A DNA stretch of 64,000 nucleotides from Amycolatopsis sp. NBC_01488 (GTDB taxonomy: Bacteria > Actinomycetota > Actinomycetes > Mycobacteriales > Pseudonocardiaceae): assembly GCF_036227105.1 (NCBI RefSeq), contig NZ_CP109434.1:8466501-8530500 (forward strand). Direction: 5' to 3'. Position 1 is the first letter of the stretch. Every line of letters starts with the position of its first letter. The notes below the pieces were generated by a model, which saw only the letters and a program-made list of their open reading frames with translations, was not told the origin of the DNA and searched no databases. This document shows positions 25,462-33,972 of the stretch, piece by piece. Position numbers and translations under genes: made by a program.

Positions 25462-26390
25462 TGGCCGTGATCGCCGGGTTCGCCGGCATGTCCCACAGCC
25501 CGTTCGCGACGCTGCTGCCCCCGCCGCCCGAGGGCGGCCCGGGCGCGCGGTTCCTCGCCGACGCTTCGCGGGCCCGCCGCGCGGTGGAGGCCCTCGCCCC
25601 GGACGCGATCGTCGTCATCGGCCCCGACCACTTCCACGGCAACTTCTACGACGTGATGCCGCCGTTCGTGCTGGGCGTCGAGCACGCGGTGGGGTTCGGC
25701 GACTTCGGCAGCACGGAAGGCCCGCTGCCGGTCGACGGCTCACTGGCGTGGTCCGTCCACACCGGACTGACCGAGGCGGGGTTCGACGTGTCGCTGTCGT
25801 ATTCGCTGACCGTCGACCACGGGATCGTCCAGACCTACGAGATGCTCACCGGCGGCACGACGCTGCCGATGGTGCCGGTGGTCGTCAACACGGCCGCGCC
25901 GCCACTGCCCACCTTGCGGCGATGTGTCGCGGTGGGACAGGCGTTGAGGACGGCGCTGCGGTCGGCGGACTTCCCCGGCCGGGTGCTGGTGGCGGCGAGC
26001 GGCGGGCTGTCGCACTGGCTGCCGTCGAACGACCCCCGCGAAGTGGCGGGCGAACGCCGCGAGTCCCTGATCCACGGCCGCGCGGACGTCCGCGCGTTCG
26101 CGGCGGCCCGCGAACCCCGCGTCCGCGCCATGGGCGGCGACCCGGGCGCGCGGGTGAACACGGAGTGGGACCGGTGGTTCCTCGACCGCCTGACCGCCGA
26201 CGACGCGGAATCGGTGGCCGGCCTCGGCCACGAGAAGCTGGAAGCCCTGGCCGGCAGCGGCGGCCACGAGGTGCGCTGCTGGCTGATCGGCCAGGTCGCG
26301 GCGGGGCGGCCGCTGAGGTGGACGAGCTACGAGCCGGTCCCCGAGTGGATCACCGGCATGGGCATCGGCACCACGTTCCCGGTGCCCTGA
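25461..26390 (+). CDS. Class III extradiol dioxygenase (MhpB-like)
   Basis: 309 residues of the LigB superfamily. Typical segments are GFAGMSHSPF (metal His), VVIGPDHFHGNFYDVMPPF, SLTVDHGIVQTYEML and ASGGLSHWLPS, matching 2,3-dihydroxyphenylpropionate 1,2-dioxygenase. It opens a catechol ring next to the hydroxyls using Fe(II) and O2. The length equals that of MhpB. Start ATG 25461 shares one base with the hydrolase stop. It is the last gene of the four-gene operon, so cleavage product and hydrolase are made together. Confidence 0.88.
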   Translation: MAVIAGFAGMSHSPFATLLPPPPEGGPGARFLADASRARRAVEALAPDAIVVIGPDHFHGNFYDVMPPFVLGVEHAVGFGDFGSTEGPLPVDGSLAWSVHTGLTEAGFDVSLSYSLTVDHGIVQTYEMLTGGTTLPMVPVVVNTAAPPLPTLRRCVAVGQALRTALRSADFPGRVLVAASGGLSHWLPSNDPREVAGERRESLIHGRADVRAFAAAREPRVRAMGGDPGARVNTEWDRWFLDRLTADDAESVAGLGHEKLEALAGSGGHEVRCWLIGQVAAGRPLRWTSYEPVPEWITGMGIGTTFPVP

Positions 26391-26491
26391 CCCCCGGCGG
26401 CGTGCCCGCGGGCCGGCATCGGCCACGCCCTCCCCACCGCTCCCACCCCGGCGACGTGCCCGCGAGGCCGCCGCGGGGCATCATGGCGGCC

Positions 26492-27175
26492 ATGCCGCAC
26501 CGTGTCCTGCTCGCCGACGACGACCGTGCCATCCGCGAGTCGCTCGTCCGGGCCCTCGACCTCGAGGGCTACCGGGTCACCGAGGTGACCGACGGTGTCA
26601 GCGCGCTGGCCACCGCCCGCCGCGACGGCTTCGACGTGCTGATCCTCGACGTCATGATGCCCGGCGTCGACGGCCTCGGCGTGTGCCGCGTGCTCCGCGC
26701 CGAAGGCGACCAGACGCCGATCCTCATGCTCACCGCACGGGTCGAAACCCCCGATCGGGTGGCCGGGCTGGACGCCGGGGCCGACGACTACCTGCCCAAG
26801 CCGTTCGAGCTGGACGAGCTCCTCGCCCGGCTGCGCGCCCTGCTGCGCCGCACGTCGGCGGAACCCGATGCGCGCCGGACGCTCCGGCTGGGCGAGCTCG
26901 CCGTCGACCCGGCGGCGCGGCGGGTGTGGTGGCAGGGCACCGAGATCACGCTGTCCAAGACCGAGTTCGACCTGCTGGAACTGCTCGTGCGCAACGCCGG
27001 GATCGTGCTCGACCGCAGCACGATCTACCAGCGCATCTGGGGCTACGAGTTCGGCGCGGACTCCAAGAACCTGGCCGTCTACATCGGCTACCTGCGGCGC
27101 AAGCTCGACCAGGCCGGCGCCACCGAGCTGATCCACACCGTCCGCGGCATCGGCTACTCGGTGCGGCCGGCGTGA
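26492..27175 (+). CDS. OmpR/PhoB-type response regulator (MprA/TcrA-like)
   Basis: 227 residues. Receiver domain with phospho-acceptor Asp53 (VLILDVMMPG), acidic pocket ADD and Lys in YLPKPF. The C-terminal winged helix follows (LSKTEFDLLELLVRNAGIVL, then IGYLRRKLD). ATG 26492 is preferred; an ATG three codons upstream also exists. Its stop overlaps the kinase GTG by four bases. It probably controls the membrane redox genes downstream, given direct repeats just before them. Confidence 0.92.
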   Translation: MPHRVLLADDDRAIRESLVRALDLEGYRVTEVTDGVSALATARRDGFDVLILDVMMPGVDGLGVCRVLRAEGDQTPILMLTARVETPDRVAGLDAGADDYLPKPFELDELLARLRALLRRTSAEPDARRTLRLGELAVDPAARRVWWQGTEITLSKTEFDLLELLVRNAGIVLDRSTIYQRIWGYEFGADSKNLAVYIGYLRRKLDQAGATELIHTVRGIGYSVRPA

Positions 27176-28551
27176 ACCTGCGCAGCAAGCTCGCGATCGC
27201 GTTCGCCGGGGTCGGCGCGGCGGCGGCGATCCTCGTCGGGGTGCTCAGCTACCAGGCCGCCTCCCAGCGGATCGACGCCGAGCTCGACCGGTCGCTGCTC
27301 ACGACATCGGCGGAGGTCGCGGCCGGGGCGACGCAGGTCCTGGCGCCGAGCCCGGTCACCCGCGGGCCCGATGACGACGACCACGACGAAGCCCAGCCGA
27401 TGGTGGCCCAGGCGATCGCCCCGGACGGCACCGTCCGCCCGCTCGGCGGCCGCCCGGTGCGCCTCGACGTCGACGACGCCGACCGGGCGCTGGCCGCGAC
27501 CGGCTCCCTCGGCGACCACCGCTACTGGGACTTCACCGCCGGCCGCGACGACTACCGGGCGATCACCGTGGCGCTCGGGCCCGGCCGCGGCGCCGTCGAG
27601 CTCGCCATCGACGTCGACGAGTCCCGGAACGTGCTGAGCGAGCTGGCCACCCGCATCACCGGCGTCAGCGCCCTGGTCCTGTTCGTCGCGGCCCTGGCCG
27701 GCTGGCTGCTGGCCCGCCAGATCACCCGGCGGCTGGTCCGGCTGACCCGGGTGACCGAGCAGGTCAGCGACGGCCGCCTCGACGACCTGGCCGTGCCGAC
27801 CGGCGGCCGCGACGAGGTCGGGCGGCTCGCGACGTCGTTCGACCGGATGCTCGGCCGGCTCGCCGACGCCCGGGCCGACCAGGAACGCCTGGTCCAGGAC
27901 GCCGCGCACGAGCTGCGGACGCCGCTGACCAGCCTGCGCACCAACGCCACCGTCCTGCGCCGGTTCGCCGAGCTGAGCCCCGAGTCGCGCGCCCGCCTGC
28001 TCGACGACGTCGACGGGGAGAGCCGCGAGCTGACCCACCTCGTCGACGAGCTGGTCGAGCTGGCCACCCGCCGCTACGAGGCCGAGGAGGCGGCGCCGGT
28101 CGGGCTGGGCGAGCTCGTGGAGCGCGCGGCCGACCGCGTCCGGCGCCGGTCGGGGCGCGCCGTCACCGTCACCGCCGACGCGTCCGCGGTGACCGGTCAG
28201 GCGAAGGCGCTGGAGCGCGCGGTGGCGAACCTGCTGGAGAACGCCGTGAAGTTCGCGCCCGAGGGCCCGATCGAAGCCGACGTCCACGACGGACGGGTGC
28301 AGGTGCTCGACCGCGGCCCGGGCATCGGGGCCGACGAAGCGCCCCGGGTGTTCGACCGCTTCCACCGCGCGGACGGCGCCCGCGGCCTGCCCGGTTCCGG
28401 CCTCGGGCTGGCCATCGTGCGGGACATCGCCCTGGCCCACGGCGGCAGCGTGTTCGCCGAGCCGCGGCCGGGTGGCGGCGCGGTGGTCGGGTTCACCGTC
28501 GGTGCCGATCTTCTCTTACCGAACTCTCACCCTGGTCACGTCGACGGCTAA
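27172..28551 (+). CDS. Sensor histidine kinase (MprB-like)
   Basis: 459 residues. Transmembrane helix at about 7-29, an extracytoplasmic sensor domain of about 130 residues with a DDDDHDE acidic patch, a second helix at about 163-182, HAMP, the H-box DAAHELRTPLT with His246, N-box (LLENAVKF) and G boxes (DRGPGIG, GSGLGLAIV). The acidic stretch could bind cations, which is inference. GTG start overlaps the regulator stop. The redox operon starts 46 bases after its stop. Confidence 0.92.
   Translation: MNLRSKLAIAFAGVGAAAAILVGVLSYQAASQRIDAELDRSLLTTSAEVAAGATQVLAPSPVTRGPDDDDHDEAQPMVAQAIAPDGTVRPLGGRPVRLDVDDADRALAATGSLGDHRYWDFTAGRDDYRAITVALGPGRGAVELAIDVDESRNVLSELATRITGVSALVLFVAALAGWLLARQITRRLVRLTRVTEQVSDGRLDDLAVPTGGRDEVGRLATSFDRMLGRLADARADQERLVQDAAHELRTPLTSLRTNATVLRRFAELSPESRARLLDDVDGESRELTHLVDELVELATRRYEAEEAAPVGLGELVERAADRVRRRSGRAVTVTADASAVTGQAKALERAVANLLENAVKFAPEGPIEADVHDGRVQVLDRGPGIGADEAPRVFDRFHRADGARGLPGSGLGLAIVRDIALAHGGSVFAEPRPGGGAVVGFTVGADLLLPNSHPGHVDG
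28513..28531 (+). promoter_or_regulatory. Direct repeat, candidate OmpR-type response-regulator box
   Basis: CTCTTACC (28513) and CTCTCACC (28524) repeat with an 11-base period, one helical turn, as expected for tandem OmpR-family dimers. The site lies in the last codons of the kinase gene, about 67-85 bases before the ATG of the first reductase. That it binds the encoded regulator is inference. Confidence 0.45.
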
Positions 28552-28597
28552 CCGGGCTCCGGGAGGGTGGATTTCGTAACGATCCCCGAGGAGCCCG

Positions 28598-29977
28598 ATG
28601 TCCACCCTGCTCGCCCGCCGCGTGGCCCCGCCCGCGGTCCGCGCGTGGTGGCGCGACGCCGCCGGCTTGACGGCGTGGCTGAGCGTGCTGTTCGTGGTCG
28701 CGCTCTGGGTGTCCGGGCGCGGCCTGCAGGACCTCGGCACCGACTTCTTCACCTCGGCCGGACGGCTGACCGGGCTGCTGTCGGCGGACCTGCTGCTGCT
28801 CCAGGTGCTGCTGATGGCGCGCATCCCGTGGGTGGAACGCAGCTACGGCCAGGACGAGCTGGTCCGCCGGCACCGGCTGACCGGGTTCACCTCGATCACG
28901 CTGCTGGCCGCCCACCTGGTGTTCATCACGCTCGGCTACGCGGCGACCGACCGGTCCGGCGTCCTCGGTGAGGCGTGGGACCTGGTCACGACGTACCCGG
29001 GCATGCTGCTGGCGACGGCCGGGACCGCCGCGCTCGGCATGGTCGCCGCGACGTCGGTGCGCGCGGCCCGGCGGCGGCTGCGCTACGAGTCCTGGCACCT
29101 GCTGCACCTCTACGCCTACCTCGGCGCCGGCTTGGCCCTGCCGCACCAGCTGTGGACCGGCGCCGACTTCACCGCTTCCCCGGTCGCGACCGCGTTCTGG
29201 TGGACGGCCTACGCGTCGGCGGCGGGCGCCGTGCTCGTGTTCCGCGTCGGGCTGCCGGTGTGGCTCAACGCCCGGCACCGGCTGGTCGTGGAGCAGGTCG
29301 TGCCCGAGGGCCGCGGCGTGGTCTCGGTGTACCTGCGCGGGCGCGACCTCGACCGGCTTCCCGTGACGGCGGGCCAGTTCTTCGTCTGGCGGTTCGCGGC
29401 CGGCCCGGGCTGGACGCGGGGCAAGCCGTTTTCCCTCTCGGCCGCGCCGGACGGGTACCGGCTGCGGATCACGGCGAAGGACCTCGGGCCGGGCAGCCGC
29501 CGCCTCGCCACCCTGCGGCCCGGCACCCCCGCGCTGTTCGAAGGCCCGTACGGCCGCCTCACCGGTACTGTCCGAAAAGGACGGAAGATCGCGCTGTTCG
29601 CCTCCGGGATCGGCATCACGCCGCTGCGCGCCCTGCTGGACGAACTCCCCTACCGCCCCGGGGAAGCCGTGCTGTTCCAGCGCGCCGGCCGGGCAGCGGA
29701 CCTGCTGTTCCGCCGGGAAATCGAAGATCTCGCCGCCCGGCGCGGGATCCGGATCCACCCGCTGCTCGGACGGCGTTCGCGCGACCGCGCGTCGTGGCTG
29801 CCCGCCGGGTACGCGACGGTGCCCGACGAGCAGGTGCTGCGCCACCTCGTGCCCGGCATCGCCGAACACGACGTCTACGTATGCGGGCCCGACGCCTGGA
29901 CCCACGCGGTGGTCGAGAGCGCGCGCCGCGCCGGCGTCCCCGCCGACCGCGTCCACTCCGAACGGTTCGGCTGGTAG
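28598..29977 (+). CDS. Ferric reductase-like transmembrane flavocytochrome, copy 1
   Basis: 459 residues. The N-terminal half has about six membrane helices with paired histidines for haem b (RRHRLTGFTS, AAHLVFITLGYA, SWHLLHLYAYLG, LPHQLW), the ferric reductase-like module. The C-terminal half is an FNR-type domain: FAD motif KPFSLS, NAD(P) motif ASGIGITPLRALLDE and the CGPDAW terminus. It should move electrons from cytoplasmic NAD(P)H through FAD and haem across the membrane. It is followed 13 bases later by an FMN-binding protein, its probable electron acceptor. Confidence 0.88.
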   Translation: MSTLLARRVAPPAVRAWWRDAAGLTAWLSVLFVVALWVSGRGLQDLGTDFFTSAGRLTGLLSADLLLLQVLLMARIPWVERSYGQDELVRRHRLTGFTSITLLAAHLVFITLGYAATDRSGVLGEAWDLVTTYPGMLLATAGTAALGMVAATSVRAARRRLRYESWHLLHLYAYLGAGLALPHQLWTGADFTASPVATAFWWTAYASAAGAVLVFRVGLPVWLNARHRLVVEQVVPEGRGVVSVYLRGRDLDRLPVTAGQFFVWRFAAGPGWTRGKPFSLSAAPDGYRLRITAKDLGPGSRRLATLRPGTPALFEGPYGRLTGTVRKGRKIALFASGIGITPLRALLDELPYRPGEAVLFQRAGRAADLLFRREIEDLAARRGIRIHPLLGRRSRDRASWLPAGYATVPDEQVLRHLVPGIAEHDVYVCGPDAWTHAVVESARRAGVPADRVHSERFGW

Positions 29978-29990
29978 GAAAGGAACTCCG

Positions 29991-30446
29991 ATGCGCAGGA
30001 TCGCCATCGCCTTCGCGGCGACGGTCTCGGTCGTCGTGCTGCTGTTCAGCTACCGCACCAGCACCGACGCGAACCCGGTCGCCGCCGGCCGCCCGCTCGG
30101 GCGCACCCAGCCGTCCCACACCGCGGCGCCGCCGACGGCTTCCGGCACGGCGGGTGCCGGCACGGCGGGTGCCGGGACCTTCACCGGAGACGCCGCCGAC
30201 ACCCGCTACGGGCCGGTCCAGGTGCAGATCACCGTCAGCGGCGGCAAGATCACCGACGCGCAGGCCGTCCAGTACCCCCAGGAAAGCGGCCGTGACGTCC
30301 GGATCAACTCCTCGGCCGTGCCGGAGCTGAACCAGGAGGCACTGCAGGCGCAGAGCGCGCAGATCGACACCGTCAGCGGCGCCACCTACACCTCCGAGGG
30401 CTACCAGCAGTCGCTGCAGTCGGCACTCGACCAGGCCGGCCGGTGA
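29991..30446 (+). CDS. Membrane-anchored FMN-binding protein, copy 1
   Basis: 151 residues. An N-terminal signal anchor (IAIAFAATVSVVVLLFSY) and a Pro/Ala/Thr linker precede a single FMN_bind domain (about 63-150). The flavinylation motif D-T-V-S-G-A-T at 126-132 is the sequence that ApbE uses to attach FMN covalently to the Thr. The domain therefore sits outside the cytoplasmic membrane. It lies directly behind the flavocytochrome gene and probably accepts its electrons. Confidence 0.88.
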   Translation: MRRIAIAFAATVSVVVLLFSYRTSTDANPVAAGRPLGRTQPSHTAAPPTASGTAGAGTAGAGTFTGDAADTRYGPVQVQITVSGGKITDAQAVQYPQESGRDVRINSSAVPELNQEALQAQSAQIDTVSGATYTSEGYQQSLQSALDQAGR

Positions 30447-30501
30447 CGCCGACCACCTGCCATCCCCGCATCCCGTCCCGTCACTATCCACAAAGGACAC
30501 C

Positions 30502-31011
30502 ATGACCACGCTCAACGGCCTGCCCGCCCACGTGCTGCTCGTGCACGCGATCGTCGTCCTGCTGCCGTTGTCCGCGCTGCTGCTGGTGCTCAGCGCGCTG
30601 TGGCCCGCCGCGCGCAGCAAGCTCGCCGGCCCCAACGCGATCCTGTCCGTCGTCGTCGTGATCCTGGTCCCGATCACCACGGACGCCGGCGAATGGCTGG
30701 AGCGCCGGGTCGCTTCGACCCCGCTCGTGCGGACGCACACCGAACTCGGCGACACCGCGCTGTGGGTCGCGATCCCGGTGGCGGTGCTCGCCCTGCTCGT
30801 GTGGTGGCGCGGGCGCGAAACCCGCGGGTCCCAGGGCCGCACGTTCCTCGGCCCGGCTTCGAAGGCCGTCACGGTGGTGCTCTCGGTGCTGTCGATCGCG
30901 GCCGCGGGCGCGGCGGTCTGGGACATCTACCGCATCGGCGACTCCGGTGCCCAGGCCAGCTGGCAGGGTCAGTTCAGCTCGACCCCGGCACCGCGTGGCC
31001 CGGGTCACTGA
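30502..31011 (+). CDS. DUF2231 membrane protein
   Basis: 169 residues with four membrane helices. The start LNGLPAHVLLVHAIVVLLPL has the paired histidines (AHVLLVHA) typical of DUF2231, and a third His is in RTHTELGDTALW. The histidines are well placed to bind haem or metal, though this is not established. ATG 30502 has AAAGGA five bases upstream. It lies between the two flavocytochrome modules and is followed by a hairpin, so it ends the first transcript. Confidence 0.82.
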   Translation: MTTLNGLPAHVLLVHAIVVLLPLSALLLVLSALWPAARSKLAGPNAILSVVVVILVPITTDAGEWLERRVASTPLVRTHTELGDTALWVAIPVAVLALLVWWRGRETRGSQGRTFLGPASKAVTVVLSVLSIAAAGAAVWDIYRIGDSGAQASWQGQFSSTPAPRGPGH

Positions 31012-31024
31012 GCGCACGAGGAAA

Positions 31025-31055
31025 CCCTTGATCGTCCACAACGGACGGTCAAGGG
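31025..31055 (+). terminator. Hairpin terminator
   Basis: CCCTTGATCGTCC (31025-31037) pairs with GGACGGTCAAGGG (31043-31055) over 13 positions, one a G-U, with the loop ACAAC. It lies 14 bases after the DUF2231 stop and separates the two reductase modules. No T run follows. Confidence 0.7.
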
Positions 31056-31140
31056 TGCACGGCACGACGGCCCGGTGCGTCCGGAACCGACGGCGTATCA
31101 TAGACGCCTCACAGGAACCGCCCAACCGGAGTACAGGTTC

Positions 31141-32535
31141 ATGCCGGACAAAGGAGGCATGACCTCCGTTCACCCGGCCCCCGTCCGGCCGCTCGCGCCC
31201 CCGGCTCCCGCCGCGGCGCCCGCACCGGCGAGGGCGCACCCCGGCGCCGTCCTGGCCGTGATCGCGGCGGGCGCGCTCGCCGCGATCGGCCTGTGGTGGG
31301 CCGACACGCCGTCGGTGCACGGCTTCGGCGACTGGCTGACCAACGCCGGGCGGATCACCGGTCTCCTGGCCGGCTACGGCTTCGTCGTGCTGGTCGCGCT
31401 GATGGCGCGGATTCCGCCGCTGGAACGCGGCGTCGGCGCGGACAAGCTGGCCCGCTGGCACGCGATGGGCGGGCGGTACGTCGTCTCGCTGGTCGTCGCG
31501 CACGGGCTGCTGATCATCTGGGGCTACGCGGTTTCCGCGCACACCGGGGTCCTCGGCCAGACCGCGACGCTGCTGCTGAGCTACCCGGACGTGCTCGCCG
31601 CGACCGTCGCCGGACTGCTGCTGGTCGGCGTCGGGATCAGCTCCGCCCGCGCCGCCCGCCGCCGGCTGCGCTACGAAACCTGGTACTTCCTGCACTTCTA
31701 CACCTACCTCGCGATGGCGCTGGCGTTCAGCCACCAGTTCGCGACCGGCGCGGAGTTCATGGCGAACCTCAGCGCCCGGATCGCCTGGTCGACGCTGTAC
31801 GCCGTGGTCGGCGCGGCGATCCTGTGGTACCGGTTCGTCACCCCGGTGCGGCAGGCGCTGCGGCACCGGCTGCGCGTCGAATCCGTCCGGCCCGAAGCCG
31901 CCGGCGTCGTGAGCGTCGTCGTCACCGGCCGGCACCTGGACGAGCTGCGGGCCGAGGCCGGGCAGTTCTTCCGGTGGCGCTTCCTGACCCGGGACCTGTG
32001 GTGGGTGTCGGCGCCGTACTCCCTGTCGGCGCCCCCGCGGCCGGACCGGATGCGGTTCACGGTCAAGGCCCTGGGCGACCACAGCGCCGCCCTCGCCGCC
32101 CTGACGCCGGGCACCCGCGTGGTCACCGAAGGTCCGTACGGGGCCATGACGCCGTCCGCCCGGCGCCACCGGAAGGTCCTGCTCGTCGCCGGCGGCGTCG
32201 GGATCACCCCGGTCCGGGCGCTGCTGGAGGCCCTGCCGGCCGCGCCCGGCGACCTCACCCTCGTCTACCGCGCCAGCCGCGAAGCCGACGTCGTGTTCCG
32301 CGAGGAGCTCGAACGGCTCGCCGCCGCCCGCGGCGCCCGGCTGTGGATCCTGACCGGCACCCGCGCCGAGCACGGCGGCGACCCGCTGACCCTGCTCCGG
32401 CGGCACGTGCCGGACGTCGCCCGGCACGACGTCTACGTCTGCGGGCCGCCCGGCATGACCGACGCCGTGCACGCCGAGCTGCGTGCCGCGCGGGTCCCCC
32501 GCCGTCAGATCCACCACGAGAGCTTCGAGTTCTGA
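31141..32535 (+). CDS. Ferric reductase-like transmembrane flavocytochrome, copy 2
   Basis: 464 residues with the same architecture as the copy at 28598: a haem-binding membrane half (ARWHAMGGRYV, VAHGLLIIWGYA, WYFLHFYTYLA, FSHQFATG) and an FNR half (APYSLS, AGGVGITPVRALLEA, CGPPGMTD). A Pro/Ala-rich N-terminal tail of about 35 residues is extra. ATG 31141 has CGGAG nine bases upstream; ATG 31159 would have AGGAGG only one base away and is less likely. A second FMN-binding gene follows, giving a repeated module. Confidence 0.87.
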   Translation: MPDKGGMTSVHPAPVRPLAPPAPAAAPAPARAHPGAVLAVIAAGALAAIGLWWADTPSVHGFGDWLTNAGRITGLLAGYGFVVLVALMARIPPLERGVGADKLARWHAMGGRYVVSLVVAHGLLIIWGYAVSAHTGVLGQTATLLLSYPDVLAATVAGLLLVGVGISSARAARRRLRYETWYFLHFYTYLAMALAFSHQFATGAEFMANLSARIAWSTLYAVVGAAILWYRFVTPVRQALRHRLRVESVRPEAAGVVSVVVTGRHLDELRAEAGQFFRWRFLTRDLWWVSAPYSLSAPPRPDRMRFTVKALGDHSAALAALTPGTRVVTEGPYGAMTPSARRHRKVLLVAGGVGITPVRALLEALPAAPGDLTLVYRASREADVVFREELERLAAARGARLWILTGTRAEHGGDPLTLLRRHVPDVARHDVYVCGPPGMTDAVHAELRAARVPRRQIHHESFEF

Positions 32536-32550
32536 GAAGGGCCTCCCCCC

Positions 32551-33018
32551 ATGAAACGGGTCATCTTCGCCTTCGCCGGCACGGTCACCGGGCTGGTGCT
32601 GCTGCTGTCGTTCAAGACCCAGCCCACGACGACGACGGCCGCGGTCAGCCCGCCGGCCGCCGTCAGCGGCAGCGGCGGCACCACCGCCACGCCGACGGCC
32701 GGGAGCGGCACGTCGTCCAGCACCTCGCCGGGCACCTCGTCGGGCACCGTGGACGGCGACGCCGCGGACACGCGGTTCGGGCCGGTCCAGGTCCGCATCA
32801 CCGTCGCGAACGGGAAGCTCACGTCGGTCACCGCCCTCGAGTACCCGACCGAGAACCCGCGGGACCAGGAGATCAACTCCTACGCCATCCCGCAGCTCAA
32901 CCAGGAGGCCGCGCAGGCGGGCAGCGCCCACATCGACGTGGTCTCCGGTGCCACCTACACCTCCGACGGCTACGTCAAGTCGCTGCAGAGCGCCCTCGAC
33001 AAGGCCGGCCTGTCGTGA
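32551..33018 (+). CDS. Membrane-anchored FMN-binding protein, copy 2
   Basis: 155 residues: signal anchor (VIFAFAGTVTGLVLLLSF), a Ser/Thr/Gly linker (about 25-68), then an FMN_bind domain with flavinylation motif D-V-V-S-G-A-T at 129-135. It is clearly paralogous to the 29991 gene, including the GDAADTR-GPVQV start of the domain. It overlaps the ApbE gene by four bases (GTGA), coupling the substrate protein to its modifying enzyme. Confidence 0.88.
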   Translation: MKRVIFAFAGTVTGLVLLLSFKTQPTTTTAAVSPPAAVSGSGGTTATPTAGSGTSSSTSPGTSSGTVDGDAADTRFGPVQVRITVANGKLTSVTALEYPTENPRDQEINSYAIPQLNQEAAQAGSAHIDVVSGATYTSDGYVKSLQSALDKAGLS

Positions 33019-33758
33019 CCGAGCCGGCTCGGACCGTGCACGTCGAGCACTGCATGGGCACGGTGTTCAGCATCGACGTCCGCGACCCCGGCGACTGGGC
33101 CGGACCGATCGAGGAGGTCGTCGCCTGGCTGCACCGCGTCGACGCGCTGTTCAGCACCTACCGGCCGGACAGCGACATCAGCCGGATCGGCCGCGGCGAG
33201 CTCACGATCCCCGGCGCCGACCCGCTCGTCGCGGAGGTGTTCGGCCTCTGCGCGCAGTTCGAAGCCGAGACCGGCGGGTACTTCACGGCCCGCTGGCGCG
33301 GCACGCCCGACCCGACCGGCCTGGTGAAGGGCTGGGCGATCGAGCGCGCGAGCACGCTGCTGCGCGAGCACGGCAGCCACCACCACGCGATCAACGGCGG
33401 CGGCGACGTCCGGCTGGCCGGCGAGGCCGCACCCGGCAGGCCGTGGCGGATCGGCATCAGCGACCCGGCCGACCGCGGCCGGGTCCTCACGGTCGTCACC
33501 GGCCGCGACCTCGCGGTCGCGACGTCCGGCACCGCCGAACGCGGCACGCACATCGTCGACCCGCTCACCGCGACCCCGGCGGTCGACCTACTGTCCGTCA
33601 CGGTCACCGGCCCGTCCCTCATCCGCGCCGACGCCTACGCCACGGCCGCCGTCGCGATGGGACAGCGCGCCTTCGACTGGGCCCGGGAGCTGCGGGACCA
33701 CGACGTCTTCGTGGTGGACGCAGCGGGTGAGCGGTGGATCACGCCGCAGTCCGGATGA
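33015..33758 (+). CDS. apbE: FAD:protein FMN transferase
   Basis: 247 residues, on the short side for ApbE. Typical segments are CMGTVFSIDV, STYRPDSDISRI, TGLVKGWAIERA, INGGGDVRLAG and ATSGTAERGTHIVDPLT. It transfers FMN from FAD onto the Thr of S/TGAT motifs with Mg2+. No signal peptide is visible, unlike many ApbE proteins, so export by another route or cytoplasmic action must be considered. The two upstream FMN-binding proteins are its obvious substrates. Confidence 0.9.
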   Translation: MTEPARTVHVEHCMGTVFSIDVRDPGDWAGPIEEVVAWLHRVDALFSTYRPDSDISRIGRGELTIPGADPLVAEVFGLCAQFEAETGGYFTARWRGTPDPTGLVKGWAIERASTLLREHGSHHHAINGGGDVRLAGEAAPGRPWRIGISDPADRGRVLTVVTGRDLAVATSGTAERGTHIVDPLTATPAVDLLSVTVTGPSLIRADAYATAAVAMGQRAFDWARELRDHDVFVVDAAGERWITPQSG

Positions 33759-33895
33759 CGGGTACGCGTGGTTTCCCCGGTCGACGCGTGACGCCGCTGC
33801 TGTCGGGACGAGTGGCGTACGACCCCGGCCCGCTCGAGCCGCCCGAGGAGGGCGAAGCCCTCGTGTGCTGCGCCGGCCCCGTCGTCCTGGGCTGA
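33755..33895 (+). CDS. Possible small protein, 46 aa, coupled to apbE
   Basis: An ATG overlaps the apbE stop in an ATGA and opens a 46-codon frame with the local codon bias (product ends with GEALVCCAGPVVLG). It has a Cys-Cys pair but no recognisable domain. It may be a genuine small gene, a remnant, or chance. Confidence 0.25.
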   Translation: MTGTRGFPGRRVTPLLSGRVAYDPGPLEPPEEGEALVCCAGPVVLG

Positions 33896-33972
33896 AAGTC
33901 CCCTCCGGGCTGTAGTCGGCCGAAGGGATGCGGTACGCGAGGCACCAGCAGGCGCGCTCGTTCCCACTGGGG

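Noticed and set aside
33896..33972. Possible riboswitch in the GC-rich segment after the small frame behind apbE
   Set aside because: I could not draw a conserved aptamer fold, and no gene follows on the plus strand.
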